A stretch of 64,000 nucleotides of DNA, from NCBI RefSeq assembly GCF_900582195.1, contig NZ_UTHA01000179.1:84640-148639 (forward strand), given 5' to 3'. The number at the start of each line of letters is the position of its first letter. The first letter of the stretch is position 1. Shown here piece after piece: positions 53,498 through 63,124 of this stretch. Below the pieces are notes generated by a model. The model was given only the letters and a program-made list of their open reading frames with translations. It was not told the origin of the DNA and did not search any database. The translations under genes were made by a program, and so were the position numbers. Origin of the DNA: Pseudomonas viridiflava. GTDB lineage: Bacteria > Pseudomonadota > Gammaproteobacteria > Pseudomonadales > Pseudomonadaceae.

Positions 53498-55822
53498 ATG
53501 ACTCGAACTCGATCCCCCCGTACCAAGAAAAAACCACCCTCCAAGGGCCTCAGCCCATGGTTGAGCTGGGCCATTAAACTCAGTCTGGTCGGCCTTGTCG
53601 TGCTGGCCGGCTTCGCCGTTTACCTCGATGCCGTGGTGCAGGAGAAGTTCTCCGGCAAGCGCTGGACCATCCCGGCCAAGGTCTACGCGCGCCCGCTCGA
53701 GCTATTCGTCGGACAAAAGCTCAGCAAGGACGATTTCCTTACCGAACTCGATGCCCTCGGCTATCGCCGCGAAGCCGTGAGCAATGGCCCCGGCTCCGCA
53801 GCCGTCAGTGGCAATACAGTCGATCTGAATACCCGTGGCTTCCAGTTCTATGAAGGTCTGGAGAAAGCGCAGCCGGTGCGCGTGCGTTTCTCCGGCGATT
53901 ATGTGGCAGAACTCTCGGCGACCAACGGTTCGAAATTGTCCGTGGTGCGTCTTGAGCCGCTGATGATCGGCGGCATTTATCCGAAAAATCTTGAAGACCG
54001 CATTCTGATCAAACTCGATCAGGTGCCGCCGTATCTGCTCGAAACCCTGGTTGCTGTCGAGGACCGTGATTTCTACAGCCACTGGGGCGTGTCGCCGAAG
54101 TCGATTGCCCGCGCTGTCTGGGTCAACACCTCTGGCGGCAAGATGACCCAGGGCGGCAGTACGCTGACCCAGCAGTTGGTGAAAAACTTCTACCTGACCA
54201 ACGAACGCAGCCTGAGCCGCAAGCTCACCGAAGCGATGATGGCGATGCTGCTGGAGCTGCATTACGACAAGAAGGAAATCCTTGAGGCTTATCTCAATGA
54301 AGTCTTTGTCGGACAGGACGGTCAACGTGCGGTGCACGGTTTTGGTCTGGCCAGTCAGTTCTTCTTCGGTCAGCCGTTGTCCGAGCTGAAACTGCATCAG
54401 GTGGCGATGCTGGTCGGCATGGTCAAAGGCCCGTCCTACTACAACCCGCGTCGCAACCCGGAGCGTGCGCTGGAGCGGCGTAACCTGGTGCTCGACGTGC
54501 TTGAGCAGCAAGGCGTGGCGACGGCCGAACAGGTCGAAGCGGCGAAGAAAATGCCACTGGGTGTGACCACGCGCGGCAAGCTCGCCGACAGTTCGTTCCC
54601 GGGCTTTATCGATCTGGTCAAACGCCAGTTGCGCGAAGACTACCGCGACGAAGACTTGACCGAAGAAGGCCTGCGCATCTTCACCAGCTTCGACCCGATC
54701 CTGCAGATGAAAGCCGAGGCGTCGGTCAACGACACCTTTAAACGTCTGTCCGGGCGCAAAGGCTCCGATGAAGTGGAAGCGGCGATGGTCGTGACCAATC
54801 CGGAAACCGGTGAAGTCCAGGCGATGATCGGCAGCCGTCAGGCCAGTTATGCCGGTTTCAACCGCGCACTGGATGCGGTGCGGCCGATCGGTTCGTTGAT
54901 CAAGCCTGCGGTTTATCTGACCGCGCTGGAAAAACCGAGCCAGTACACGCTGACCAGTTGGCTGTCGGACGACCCGTTGTCGGTCAAAGGTGCGAACGGT
55001 CAAGTGTGGAAACCGCAGAACTATGACCGTCGCTCCCACGGCACCGTGTTCCTCTATCAGGGCCTGGCGCATTCCTACAACCTGTCGACTTCGCGTCTGG
55101 GCCTGGAAGTCGGCGTGCCTAACGTGCTCAAGACCTTGGGTCGTCTGGGCGTGACGCGTGAGTTCCCGGCATTCCCGTCGATGTTGCTTGGCGCCGGTGG
55201 CATGACCCCGATCGAAGTCGCGACCATGTACCAGACGCTGGCCAACGGTGGTTTCAATACGCCGATGCGCGGGATTCGTAGCGTACTGACCGCCGAGGGT
55301 GAGCCGCTCAAGCGTTATCCGTTCCAGATCGAGCAGCGCTTCGATCCGGCATCCATCTATCTGATCCAGAACGCCATGCAGCGCGTGATGCGTGAAGGTA
55401 CCGGCAGTTCGGTTTATAACGTCTTGCCCAAGACCCTGACGCTGGCGGGCAAGACCGGTACCAGTAACGATTCCCGTGACAGCTGGTTCGCCGGTTTCAG
55501 TCAGGACTTGCTGGCAGTGGTGTGGCTGGGCCGCGATGACAACGGCAAGACGCCGTTCACCGGTGCCACCGGTGCACTGCAGGTCTGGACCAGTTTCATG
55601 CGCAAGGCCGATCCGCTGCCGCTGGACATGCCGCAGCCGGACAACGTCGTGCAGGCGTGGGTTGATTCGCGTACCGGGCAGGGCTCCGATGCCAACTGCC
55701 CGGGGGCGGTGCAGATGCCGTATATTCGCGGCAGCGAACCGCCACCCGGCGCCGCGTGTGCGGGCGAAACGCCTGCGTCTGGCGAGTCGGTGATGGATTG
55801 GGTCAAGGGCTGGATGAATTAA
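53498..55822 (+). CDS. mrcB: Penicillin-binding protein 1B
   Basis: Bifunctional peptidoglycan synthase of 774 residues. A basic cytoplasmic tail and one membrane helix (about 25-45) are followed by the UB2H-like domain, the glycosyltransferase with E-D-R-D-F-Y-S-H-W-G near 187 and G-G-S-T-L-T-Q-Q, then the transpeptidase with S466-x-x-K, S-Y-N and K652-T-G. All motifs are intact. LpoP, the next gene, is its likely activator. Confidence 0.96.
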   Translation: MTRTRSPRTKKKPPSKGLSPWLSWAIKLSLVGLVVLAGFAVYLDAVVQEKFSGKRWTIPAKVYARPLELFVGQKLSKDDFLTELDALGYRREAVSNGPGSAAVSGNTVDLNTRGFQFYEGLEKAQPVRVRFSGDYVAELSATNGSKLSVVRLEPLMIGGIYPKNLEDRILIKLDQVPPYLLETLVAVEDRDFYSHWGVSPKSIARAVWVNTSGGKMTQGGSTLTQQLVKNFYLTNERSLSRKLTEAMMAMLLELHYDKKEILEAYLNEVFVGQDGQRAVHGFGLASQFFFGQPLSELKLHQVAMLVGMVKGPSYYNPRRNPERALERRNLVLDVLEQQGVATAEQVEAAKKMPLGVTTRGKLADSSFPGFIDLVKRQLREDYRDEDLTEEGLRIFTSFDPILQMKAEASVNDTFKRLSGRKGSDEVEAAMVVTNPETGEVQAMIGSRQASYAGFNRALDAVRPIGSLIKPAVYLTALEKPSQYTLTSWLSDDPLSVKGANGQVWKPQNYDRRSHGTVFLYQGLAHSYNLSTSRLGLEVGVPNVLKTLGRLGVTREFPAFPSMLLGAGGMTPIEVATMYQTLANGGFNTPMRGIRSVLTAEGEPLKRYPFQIEQRFDPASIYLIQNAMQRVMREGTGSSVYNVLPKTLTLAGKTGTSNDSRDSWFAGFSQDLLAVVWLGRDDNGKTPFTGATGALQVWTSFMRKADPLPLDMPQPDNVVQAWVDSRTGQGSDANCPGAVQMPYIRGSEPPPGAACAGETPASGESVMDWVKGWMN

Positions 55823-55838
55823 GCAAAGAGGGTTTCAA

Positions 55839-56588
55839 GTGAACAAGTGGTTGATTCCAGCGGTGACCGCCGTGGCTTTGCTCAGCGGCTGCTCTACCGT
55901 ACAGCGTGGTTCGATCCCGGTGGTTGATTCCGGTACTGCGGTGTCCAACAGCGAACGAATTTCGGCCAATGGCGGTTTCCGTCAAACGACGGTCAAGCGT
56001 CCTGCGCAAGGCCAGACTCAGGCGATCCCGCAAGGTGATACTGGCGTGGTGGTGATGGTGCCGGGTGGCGGCGCAGCCGTTTCGACTCCGATCAGCTCTT
56101 CTCCAATCGTGCCGGGTCCGGCATCCGGTGGTATCACGTCGGGGCCGTATAACCCTTCGCCTGTTGAGTCGGCACCGATCAACTCCGGCAGCTACAGCAT
56201 GCCGTCGACGCCGAGCGGCATTCCTTCGGCCAGCAGTGGCGGCGGGCTGTCGGCCGATGAGCAACTGGACGGCCCGGTGCTTGCCTTGCTGACGACGGCT
56301 CAACAGCAACAGGCTGGCGGCGACCTCAACGGTGCCTCGTCCAGTCTCGAGCGCGCCCAGCGTGTCGCACCGCGTGAGCCGCAAGTGCTTTATCGTCTGG
56401 CGCAGGTGCGCATGGCCCAAGGTGATGCGCCGCAAGCCGAGCAGTTCGCCCGTCGTGCGCTGACCATGGCTAACGGTCGTCCGGATCTGCAAGCCAGTCT
56501 GTGGGAAATCATCGCCCAGTCCCGTGAGAAACAAGGCGATTCCGCCGGCGCCGCGCAGGCCCGTCAGAAGGCCAAGGTTTCGCTGTGA
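55839..56588 (+). CDS. lpoP: TPR outer-membrane lipoprotein, probable LpoP
   Basis: A 249-residue lipoprotein with lipobox L-L-S-G-C (Cys18). After a Ser/Gly/Pro-rich linker (about 65-145) come TPR helices (A-Q-Q-Q-Q-A-G-G-D-L-N-G-A, R-A-Q-R-V-A-P, V-R-M-A-Q-G). LpoP of P. aeruginosa activates PBP1b and is encoded next to it. This order, GTG start 16 bases after mrcB, supports that role. The linker is long enough to span the periplasm. Confidence 0.82.
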   Translation: MNKWLIPAVTAVALLSGCSTVQRGSIPVVDSGTAVSNSERISANGGFRQTTVKRPAQGQTQAIPQGDTGVVVMVPGGGAAVSTPISSSPIVPGPASGGITSGPYNPSPVESAPINSGSYSMPSTPSGIPSASSGGGLSADEQLDGPVLALLTTAQQQQAGGDLNGASSSLERAQRVAPREPQVLYRLAQVRMAQGDAPQAEQFARRALTMANGRPDLQASLWEIIAQSREKQGDSAGAAQARQKAKVSL

Positions 56589-56923
56589 TGGATGCTCGCT
56601 TCCCGAAAATCGCCGATCAGTTGTTGCTGATCGAGCGTGAACTGCGCACCCAAGGCTGGTGGGATGAGGTGCAGCCGGCGGCCGAAGCCCTGAGCAGTGT
56701 CGAGCCGTTTTCAGTCGACACGCTCGACTTCGAGCAGTGGCTGCAATGGATCTTCCTGCCACGCATGAAAATGATCCTCGAACAGGATCTGCCGTTGCCA
56801 AATGCCTCGGGCATTCAGGAAATGGCAGAAATGGTCTTCGCTCAGCGCAACCTGGGTGGCAAGGATCGTCAGCTTCAGGTGCTGCTCAAAGAGTTTGACC
56901 TGCTGATCACTGCCTCGCGTTGA
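56588..56923 (+). CDS. YqcC family protein
   Basis: A 111-residue soluble helical protein with F-E-Q-W-L-Q-W-I-F-L-P-R-M and L-P-x-A-S-G-I family marks. No function is known; in E. coli yqcC is beside truC. Its ATG shares a base with the lpoP stop, so the two are translated as a unit. Confidence 0.85.
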   Translation: MDARFPKIADQLLLIERELRTQGWWDEVQPAAEALSSVEPFSVDTLDFEQWLQWIFLPRMKMILEQDLPLPNASGIQEMAEMVFAQRNLGGKDRQLQVLLKEFDLLITASR

Positions 56924-56928
56924 ATTGG

Positions 56929-56955
56929 AAACTGCCAGTCGCTACTGGCAGTTTT
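56929..56955. terminator. Terminator between YqcC and DUF4124 genes
   Basis: A 10-bp stem AAACTGCCAG / CTGGCAGTTT with a 6-base loop and four Ts. It overlaps the DUF4124 stop. Confidence 0.8.
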
Positions 56956-57358
56956 CACTTATCTGTTTCTGTGCCTCGACGATACGTTCCTGCCGCTGTG
57001 CATCGTCCAGCCGGCGCAATTGTCCCTCCACTTCCTCCCTCAAACGTGGATTGTTCTGCAATTGCGCAAGGTTCGTCCGTGCCTGTTCGCAAAACTGCTT
57101 GAACTGCGCCTGCTGATCGGCGACCTGTTTCTTCACCTTGTCATCAATTGCCTTCTGATTGCCCAATACGCCGCTGCCCGGCATTGCCGCCGGTTTCGGC
57201 GGCGGCGAGGAGGGCGTCTGCAAAGTAGTCGACGGCTGACCCGGTGGCGGCTGCGCATCAAAGTGCGTGACACCTTGAGCATCGACCCATTTGTAGATTT
57301 GAGCGGCCATGCACCATGGGCTGAGGCCGATCAGCAGAGTAAGGAGGAGCGTTCGCAT
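56942..57358 (-). CDS. DUF4124 domain periplasmic protein
   Basis: A 138-residue exported protein: signal peptide 1-19 (C-M-A-A), then a DUF4124 motif (Q-I-Y-K-W-V-D-A-Q-G-V-T-H-F), a Pro-rich spacer, and a Gln/Arg-rich coiled-coil tail. The ATG at 57358 is chosen for the signal peptide. Function unknown. Confidence 0.85.
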   Translation of the reverse strand: MRTLLLTLLIGLSPWCMAAQIYKWVDAQGVTHFDAQPPPGQPSTTLQTPSSPPPKPAAMPGSGVLGNQKAIDDKVKKQVADQQAQFKQFCEQARTNLAQLQNNPRLREEVEGQLRRLDDAQRQERIVEAQKQISENCQ

Positions 57359-57757
57359 GCTGATTCCTTGGCAAAATTGCGCAATTGACACTAACAGAGT
57401 AGCGGTTTTCAGGTTTTTTCTTGCGTTCTCATGTGCTTACCCACAATTAACCACATAGACGACTTGACTTGGAGAGGGCGAAACAGAAGAATCCAAAGTC
57501 CGCTGTAGAGGGACTGCCAGAAGCAGACCCACTCGGTAGATCATGAGGCGCACATCCGCGCCGACCTGTTACACCCGCAACGCGTTACCTCGCGCTGGGT
57601 GGGAAAGGCCCGCAACACTTGGGACGATCCCAATACTTGCTCAGTCAGTGCTGACGTAGTCGGCGACCACCGTCGCTCATGCTCTGCCGAGAAGTAAACC
57701 TATTAAGACCCGCCCCTTTTTTGTGGACGGTATTCTGGCGTTTTAGAGGTGAACAAC
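57359..57757. other. Long leader region before ilvIHC
   Basis: About 400 bases with no clear gene. A weak sigma-70 promoter may lie at 57464-57492 (TTGACT, 17 bases, AAGAAT). An open frame of 38 codons (57543-57659) ends T-L-G-T-I-P-I-L-A-Q-S-V-L-T, enriched for Thr, Ile, Leu and Val. A GGGTGGG (57597) could pair with CCCGCCC (57709) just before six Ts, so an attenuator is possible. No strong ribosome site precedes the frame. Confidence 0.4.
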
Positions 57758-59482
57758 GTGGAGCTTTTATCTGGCGGTGAGATGCTCGTCCGCTTTTTGC
57801 GTGACGAAGGCGTCAAATATATCTACGGGTACCCGGGTGGTGCTCTCCTGCATGTTTACGATGCCCTGTTCAAAGAACCGGAAGTGACTCACATCCTGGT
57901 TCGTCACGAACAAGCGGCAACCCATATGGCTGACGGTTATGCCCGTGCCACCGGTAAAGCCGGCGTGGTATTGGTGACGTCCGGTCCTGGCGCCACAAAC
58001 GCCATTACCGGGATCGCGACCGCCTATATGGACTCGATTCCAATGGTGATCATTTCCGGTCAGGTGCCAAGCACCATGGTCGGCACCGACGCGTTCCAGG
58101 AAACCGACATGATCGGTATCTCCCGGCCGATCGTGAAGCACAGCTTCATGATCAAGCACGCTTCGGAAATCCCGGAAGTCATGAAGAAGGCCTTCTACCT
58201 GGCGCAATCCGGTCGTCCGGGCCCGGTCGTGGTCGATATCCCGAAAGACATGACCAATCCGGCCGAGAAGTTCGAATACATCTTCCCGAAGAAAGCCAAG
58301 CTGCGTTCCTACAGCCCGGCCGTTCGCGGTCACTCCGGGCAAATCCGCAAGGCGGCAGAGATGCTTCTGGCGGCCAAGCGTCCGGTCATGTACTCCGGTG
58401 GCGGCGTGATCCTCGGTAACGGTTCCGCACCGCTGACCGAACTGGCAAAAATGCTCAACCTGCCCGTGACCAACACCTTGATGGGCCTGGGTGGTTTCCC
58501 GGGCACAGATCGTCAGTTCATCGGCATGCTCGGCATGCACGGCAGCTACACCGCCAACCTGGCGATGCACCATGCTGACGTGATCCTCGCGGTCGGCGCG
58601 CGTTTCGACGATCGCGTGATCAACGGCGCGGCGAAGTTCTGCCCGAACGCCAAGATCATCCACATCGACATTGACCCGGCATCGATTTCCAAGACCATCA
58701 AGGCCGACGTGCCTATCGTGGGTCCGGTCGAGAGCGTCCTGACCGAAATGGTTGCGATCCTCAAGGAAATCGGCGAGACCCCGAACAAGGAGTCCGTTGC
58801 CAGCTGGTGGAAGCAGGTTGATGAATGGCGCGGTGATCGCGGCCTGTTCCCTTACGAGAAGGGCGACGGCAGCAAGATCAAACCGCAAACCGTGATCGAA
58901 ACCCTCTGCGAAGTGACCAAGGGCGATGCCTTTATCACCTCCGACGTGGGCCAGCACCAAATGTTCGCGGCGCAGTACTACACGTTCAACAAGCCTAACC
59001 GTTGGATCAACTCCGGTGGTCTGGGCACCATGGGCTTCGGTTTTCCGGCGGCCATGGGCATCAAGTTGAGCTTCCCGGATGACGACGTTGCCTGCGTCAC
59101 CGGCGAAGGCAGTATCCAGATGAACATCCAGGAACTGTCCACCTGCCTGCAATATGGCTTGCCAGTCAAAATCGTCATCCTCAACAACGGTGTTCTGGGG
59201 ATGGTGCGTCAGTGGCAGGACATGAGCTACGGCAGCCGTCACTCGCACTCCTACATGGAATCGCTGCCGGACTTCGTCAAGCTGGCTGAAGCCTACGGCC
59301 ACGTCGGCGTACGCATCACCGAATCGAAAGATTTGAAGTCGAAGATGGCAGAAGCGTTCGCCATGAAGGATCGCCTGGTGGTGATCGATATTTCGGTCGA
59401 CACCAGCGAGCACGTCTATCCGATGCAGATCAAAGACGGCTCGATGCGCGATATGTGGCTGAGCAAGACGGAGCGTACTTAA
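57758..59482 (+). CDS. ilvI: Acetolactate synthase large subunit IlvI
   Basis: Thiamine-diphosphate enzyme, first step of valine and isoleucine synthesis. 574 residues from a GTG at 57758, which has GAGGTG well placed before it; a GTG at 57749 would overlap that site. TPP Glu is in H-E-Q-A-A, FAD-binding part and G-E-G-S-I-Q-M-N metal motif are present; the last has Glu where many enzymes have Asp. Operon ilvI-ilvH-ilvC. Confidence 0.95.
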   Translation: MELLSGGEMLVRFLRDEGVKYIYGYPGGALLHVYDALFKEPEVTHILVRHEQAATHMADGYARATGKAGVVLVTSGPGATNAITGIATAYMDSIPMVIISGQVPSTMVGTDAFQETDMIGISRPIVKHSFMIKHASEIPEVMKKAFYLAQSGRPGPVVVDIPKDMTNPAEKFEYIFPKKAKLRSYSPAVRGHSGQIRKAAEMLLAAKRPVMYSGGGVILGNGSAPLTELAKMLNLPVTNTLMGLGGFPGTDRQFIGMLGMHGSYTANLAMHHADVILAVGARFDDRVINGAAKFCPNAKIIHIDIDPASISKTIKADVPIVGPVESVLTEMVAILKEIGETPNKESVASWWKQVDEWRGDRGLFPYEKGDGSKIKPQTVIETLCEVTKGDAFITSDVGQHQMFAAQYYTFNKPNRWINSGGLGTMGFGFPAAMGIKLSFPDDDVACVTGEGSIQMNIQELSTCLQYGLPVKIVILNNGVLGMVRQWQDMSYGSRHSHSYMESLPDFVKLAEAYGHVGVRITESKDLKSKMAEAFAMKDRLVVIDISVDTSEHVYPMQIKDGSMRDMWLSKTERT

Positions 59483-59484
59483 TC

Positions 59485-59976
59485 ATGCGGCACATTATTT
59501 CCTTGCTTCTGGAAAACGAACCCGGCGCTTTGTCTCGCGTAGTCGGCCTGTTCTCGCAGCGCAACTACAACATCGAAAGCCTGACCGTGGCGCCGACTGA
59601 AGACCCGACCCTGTCGCGTCTGACGCTGACCACTGTTGGCCACGATGAAGTCATCGAGCAGATCACCAAAAACCTGAACAAGCTGATCGAAGTGGTCAAG
59701 CTGGTGGACCTCTCGGAAAGTGCTCACATCGAGCGCGAACTGATGCTGGTCAAGGTCAAGGCCACTGGCGCCCAGCGCGCCGAGATCAAACGCACCACCG
59801 ATATTTACCGTGGACAGATCGTCGATGTCAGTGCCAGCGTGTATACCGTTCAGTTGACCGGTACCAGCGACAAGCTCGACAGCTTCATTCAGTCCATCGG
59901 CACCGCATCGATTCTGGAAACCGTCCGTAGCGGCGTGACCGGCATTGCCCGCGGCGACAAAGTACTCAGCATCTAA
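59485..59976 (+). CDS. ilvH: Acetolactate synthase small subunit IlvH
   Basis: Regulatory subunit of 163 residues with an ACT domain (L-L-L-E-N-E-P-G-A-L-S-R-V-V-G-L-F-S-Q-R), which binds valine for feedback inhibition. It begins two bases after ilvI. Confidence 0.95.
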   Translation: MRHIISLLLENEPGALSRVVGLFSQRNYNIESLTVAPTEDPTLSRLTLTTVGHDEVIEQITKNLNKLIEVVKLVDLSESAHIERELMLVKVKATGAQRAEIKRTTDIYRGQIVDVSASVYTVQLTGTSDKLDSFIQSIGTASILETVRSGVTGIARGDKVLSI

Positions 59977-60024
59977 ACCAAATTAGCGAATGGCCTGAAC
60001 GGCCTGGATATAAAGGGGAAATTC

Positions 60025-61041
60025 ATGAAAGTTTTCTACGATAAAGACTGCGACCTGTCGATCATCCAGGGCAAGAAAGTTGCCATCATCGGTTACGGTT
60101 CCCAGGGCCATGCCCAAGCGTGCAACCTGAAAGATTCCGGTGTCGACGTTACCGTTGGTCTGCGTAAAGGTTCGGCCACTGTTGCCAAAGCTGAAGCTCA
60201 CGGCCTGAAAGTGACCGACGTTGCTTCCGCTGTTGCGGCTGCCGACCTGGTCATGATCCTGACCCCGGACGAGTTCCAGTCCTCCCTGTACAAAAACGAA
60301 ATCGAGCCGAACATCAAGAAAGGCGCCACCCTGGCCTTCTCCCACGGCTTCGCGATCCACTACAACCAGGTTGTGCCGCGTGCCGACCTCGACGTGATCA
60401 TGATCGCGCCGAAAGCGCCGGGCCACACCGTACGTTCCGAGTTCGTGAAGGGCGGCGGTATCCCTGACCTGATCGCTATCTACCAGGACGCCTCGGGCAA
60501 CGCCAAAAACGTTGCGCTGTCCTATGCGGCAGGTGTTGGTGGCGGTCGTACCGGCATCATCGAAACCACCTTCAAGGACGAGACCGAAACCGACCTGTTC
60601 GGCGAACAAGCCGTTCTGTGCGGCGGTACCGTTGAACTGGTAAAAGCCGGTTTCGAAACCCTGGTTGAAGCTGGCTACGCGCCGGAAATGGCCTACTTCG
60701 AATGCCTGCACGAACTGAAACTGATCGTTGACCTCATGTACGAAGGCGGTATCGCCAACATGAACTACTCGATCTCCAACAACGCCGAATACGGCGAGTA
60801 CGTGACTGGCCCGGAAGTGATCAACGCCGAGTCCCGTCAGGCCATGCGCAACGCCCTGAAACGTATTCAGGACGGCGAATACGCCAAAATGTTCATCAGC
60901 GAAGGCGCAACCGGCTACCCTTCGATGACCGCCAAGCGTCGTAACAACGCCGCTCACGGCATCGAAGTCATCGGCGAGCAACTGCGCTCCATGATGCCGT
61001 GGATCGGTGCCAACAAGATCGTCGACAAAGCCAAAAACTAA
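60025..61041 (+). CDS. ilvC: Ketol-acid reductoisomerase IlvC
   Basis: Class I enzyme of 338 residues, second step of branched-chain synthesis. NADPH site G-Y-G-S-Q-G-H-A, and metal ligands D-E-T-E-T-D-L-F-G-E-Q with Glu of the C-terminal knotted domain (Y-F-E-C-L-H-E). It follows ilvH by 48 bases and ends at a strong terminator. Confidence 0.97.
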   Translation: MKVFYDKDCDLSIIQGKKVAIIGYGSQGHAQACNLKDSGVDVTVGLRKGSATVAKAEAHGLKVTDVASAVAAADLVMILTPDEFQSSLYKNEIEPNIKKGATLAFSHGFAIHYNQVVPRADLDVIMIAPKAPGHTVRSEFVKGGGIPDLIAIYQDASGNAKNVALSYAAGVGGGRTGIIETTFKDETETDLFGEQAVLCGGTVELVKAGFETLVEAGYAPEMAYFECLHELKLIVDLMYEGGIANMNYSISNNAEYGEYVTGPEVINAESRQAMRNALKRIQDGEYAKMFISEGATGYPSMTAKRRNNAAHGIEVIGEQLRSMMPWIGANKIVDKAKN

Positions 61042-61061
61042 GTCGTCATTCTTGTACGGAA

Positions 61062-61086
61062 AACGCGGCCTTGGCCGCGTTTTTTC
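61062..61086 (+). terminator. Terminator of ilvIHC
   Basis: Perfect 9-bp stem AACGCGGCC / GGCCGCGTT with a two-base centre and six Ts. Confidence 0.9.
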
Positions 61087-61188
61087 GTTTGAGCCGGTGG
61101 TTCTGGTATAAAGCTGCAGCGTTTGTGGCCGAACTGTCGTCCTCAAGCACTTGTCGAAATTTCTCCAAACCGTTGCAAGGTAATGTCC

Positions 61189-62046
61189 ATGAGCGAACGT
61201 CCCGAAGAGCCGAACAAGGCTTCTGACGCCGAAAGCCTGCTGCCCATCGATGAACACATCGAAGAAGGGCACGACGCAGAAGGTCGTAAAGTCCGGCATC
61301 GTGGTATCTATCTGCTGCCGAATCTGTTCACCACTGCGAACCTGTTCGCAGGGTTTTACTCCATCATCAACTCGATGAGTGCCCAAGCGGCCTTGAGTGC
61401 CGGTGATTCCGCCAACGCGAGCAAGTATTTTGCGTTTGCCGCGATCGCGATCTTCGTCGCCATGGTCCTCGACGGCCTCGACGGTCGCGTGGCGCGTATG
61501 ACCAATACGCAAAGTGCCTTTGGCGCCGAGTACGATTCCCTGTCGGATATGGTCGCGTTCGGTGTTGCACCGGCGTTGCTGGCCTTCGGCTGGGCGTTGG
61601 GCGACATGGGCAAGGTCGGCTGGATGGTCGCTTTCATCTATGTAGCGGGCGCAGCATTGCGCCTGGCGCGCTTCAATACTCAGGTGGGTACGGCTGACAA
61701 GCGCTATTTCATCGGTCTGGCCAGCCCGGCAGCGGCCGGTGTGGTTGCGGGTATTGTCTGGGCGTTCAGCGATTACGGCATTCAGGGTTCGAAGATGTCG
61801 TTTCTGGTCGCGCTGATGGTTGCGGCGGCCGGCATGCTGATGGTCAGCAACATCAAGTACAACAGCTTTAAGGAGCTGGACCTGAAGGGGCGCGTGCCGT
61901 TCGTGGCGATCCTTGCTGTGGTGCTGGTGTTCGCCGTGGTGTTCAGCGATCCACCGCGCATTCTGTTGCTGGTGTTCCTCGCCTACGCCGCTTCCGGCCC
62001 GGTGCAATACCTGTTGCATCTTCGTCGGCACAAAAAAGCCGAGTGA
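61189..62046 (+). CDS. pssA: Phosphatidylserine synthase PssA
   Basis: Makes phosphatidylserine from CDP-diacylglycerol and serine. 285 residues with about seven membrane helices; the CDP-alcohol phosphotransferase motif D-G-x2-A-R-x8-G-x3-D-x3-D is perfect, near residues 96-118. ATG at 61189 has AAGG eight bases upstream; the ATG at 61183 is too close. Confidence 0.95.
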   Translation: MSERPEEPNKASDAESLLPIDEHIEEGHDAEGRKVRHRGIYLLPNLFTTANLFAGFYSIINSMSAQAALSAGDSANASKYFAFAAIAIFVAMVLDGLDGRVARMTNTQSAFGAEYDSLSDMVAFGVAPALLAFGWALGDMGKVGWMVAFIYVAGAALRLARFNTQVGTADKRYFIGLASPAAAGVVAGIVWAFSDYGIQGSKMSFLVALMVAAAGMLMVSNIKYNSFKELDLKGRVPFVAILAVVLVFAVVFSDPPRILLLVFLAYAASGPVQYLLHLRRHKKAE

Positions 62047-62110
62047 TGTAATTTCCCGCATACTCCGCAGTCTATGGGTGCATCAGTCCTCCAAAGCCTG
62101 CGGAGTTGCC

Positions 62111-63124
62111 ATGTTGATCAAAGTCCCCAAAGCGTCCGACTGCCATGAGTCGGATGTCACGCCTGAATCCATTTATCTCTCTCGTCGCCAATTATTGGGG
62201 GTCGCTGCAACCGGTATCGCCGTCAGTAGCCTGCCACGTTGGGCCAATGCCGACGATGCGGCGCGGTATGCCGATGTCGAGCCGGGCAAGGCTCCCGCAT
62301 GGTTCGCTGAGAAACTTCCTTCTACCAAATGGGGCGCCGTAAACGTCAAGGATGAGGCGATCACGCCTTATAAGGACGCCACTCACTACAACAACTTCTA
62401 TGAGTTCGGAACCAACAAGGGCGATCCGGCGGCGAATGCCGGCTCGTTGAAGACCGAACCGTGGAGTGTGGTGGTCGACGGGGAGGTGGGTAAGCCAGGG
62501 CGTTATGCGCTGGAAGACTTCATGAAACCGTACCAGTTGGAGGAGCGCATCTATCGTCTGCGCTGCGTAGAAGCCTGGTCGATGGTCATTCCGTGGATTG
62601 GTTTTCCGATTTCGGCGTTGCTCAAACAGGTCGAGCCAACTTCCAAAGCCAAATACATCCGTTTCGAAACCTTGCAGGATCCCAAGAGCATGCCCGGTCA
62701 GCGCTCTGGTTTCGCCTTGATCGACTGGCCTTATGTGGAAGGCCTGCGTCTGGATGAGGCAATGAATCCACTGGCGATTCTGGCGGTGGGTATGTATGGC
62801 CGCGAGTTACCGAATCAGAACGGCGCGCCGCTGCGCTTGGTGGTGCCATGGAAGTACGGCTTCAAGAGCGTTAAATCCATCGTGCGTATCAGTCTGGTCA
62901 GTGAGCAGCCGAAAACAACCTGGCAAAGCATCGCGGCAGATGAGTACGGCTTTTACGCAAATGTGAATCCAACCGTTGATCACCCACGCTGGACGCAGGC
63001 GCGGGAGCGGCGTTTGCCGAACAGTCTGTTCAAGCCAAACGTACGCGATACGCAGATGTTCAATGGCTACTCGGATGAAGTCGCTTCTTTATATACAGGG
63101 CTCGATCTGCGGAAGAACTACTGA
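62111..63124 (+). CDS. msrP: Periplasmic methionine sulfoxide reductase MsrP
   Basis: Molybdoenzyme of 337 residues that repairs oxidised methionine in periplasmic proteins. Tat signal (S-R-R-Q-L-L-G), and Mo-cofactor Cys152 in R-L-R-C-V-E-A-W-S-M. It shares a base with msrQ. Confidence 0.96.
   Translation: MLIKVPKASDCHESDVTPESIYLSRRQLLGVAATGIAVSSLPRWANADDAARYADVEPGKAPAWFAEKLPSTKWGAVNVKDEAITPYKDATHYNNFYEFGTNKGDPAANAGSLKTEPWSVVVDGEVGKPGRYALEDFMKPYQLEERIYRLRCVEAWSMVIPWIGFPISALLKQVEPTSKAKYIRFETLQDPKSMPGQRSGFALIDWPYVEGLRLDEAMNPLAILAVGMYGRELPNQNGAPLRLVVPWKYGFKSVKSIVRISLVSEQPKTTWQSIAADEYGFYANVNPTVDHPRWTQARERRLPNSLFKPNVRDTQMFNGYSDEVASLYTGLDLRKNY

Noticed and set aside
57767..62061. Long minus frames opposite ilvI, ilvC and pssA
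   Set aside because: Complement of clear genes in codon-biased sequence; no domains.
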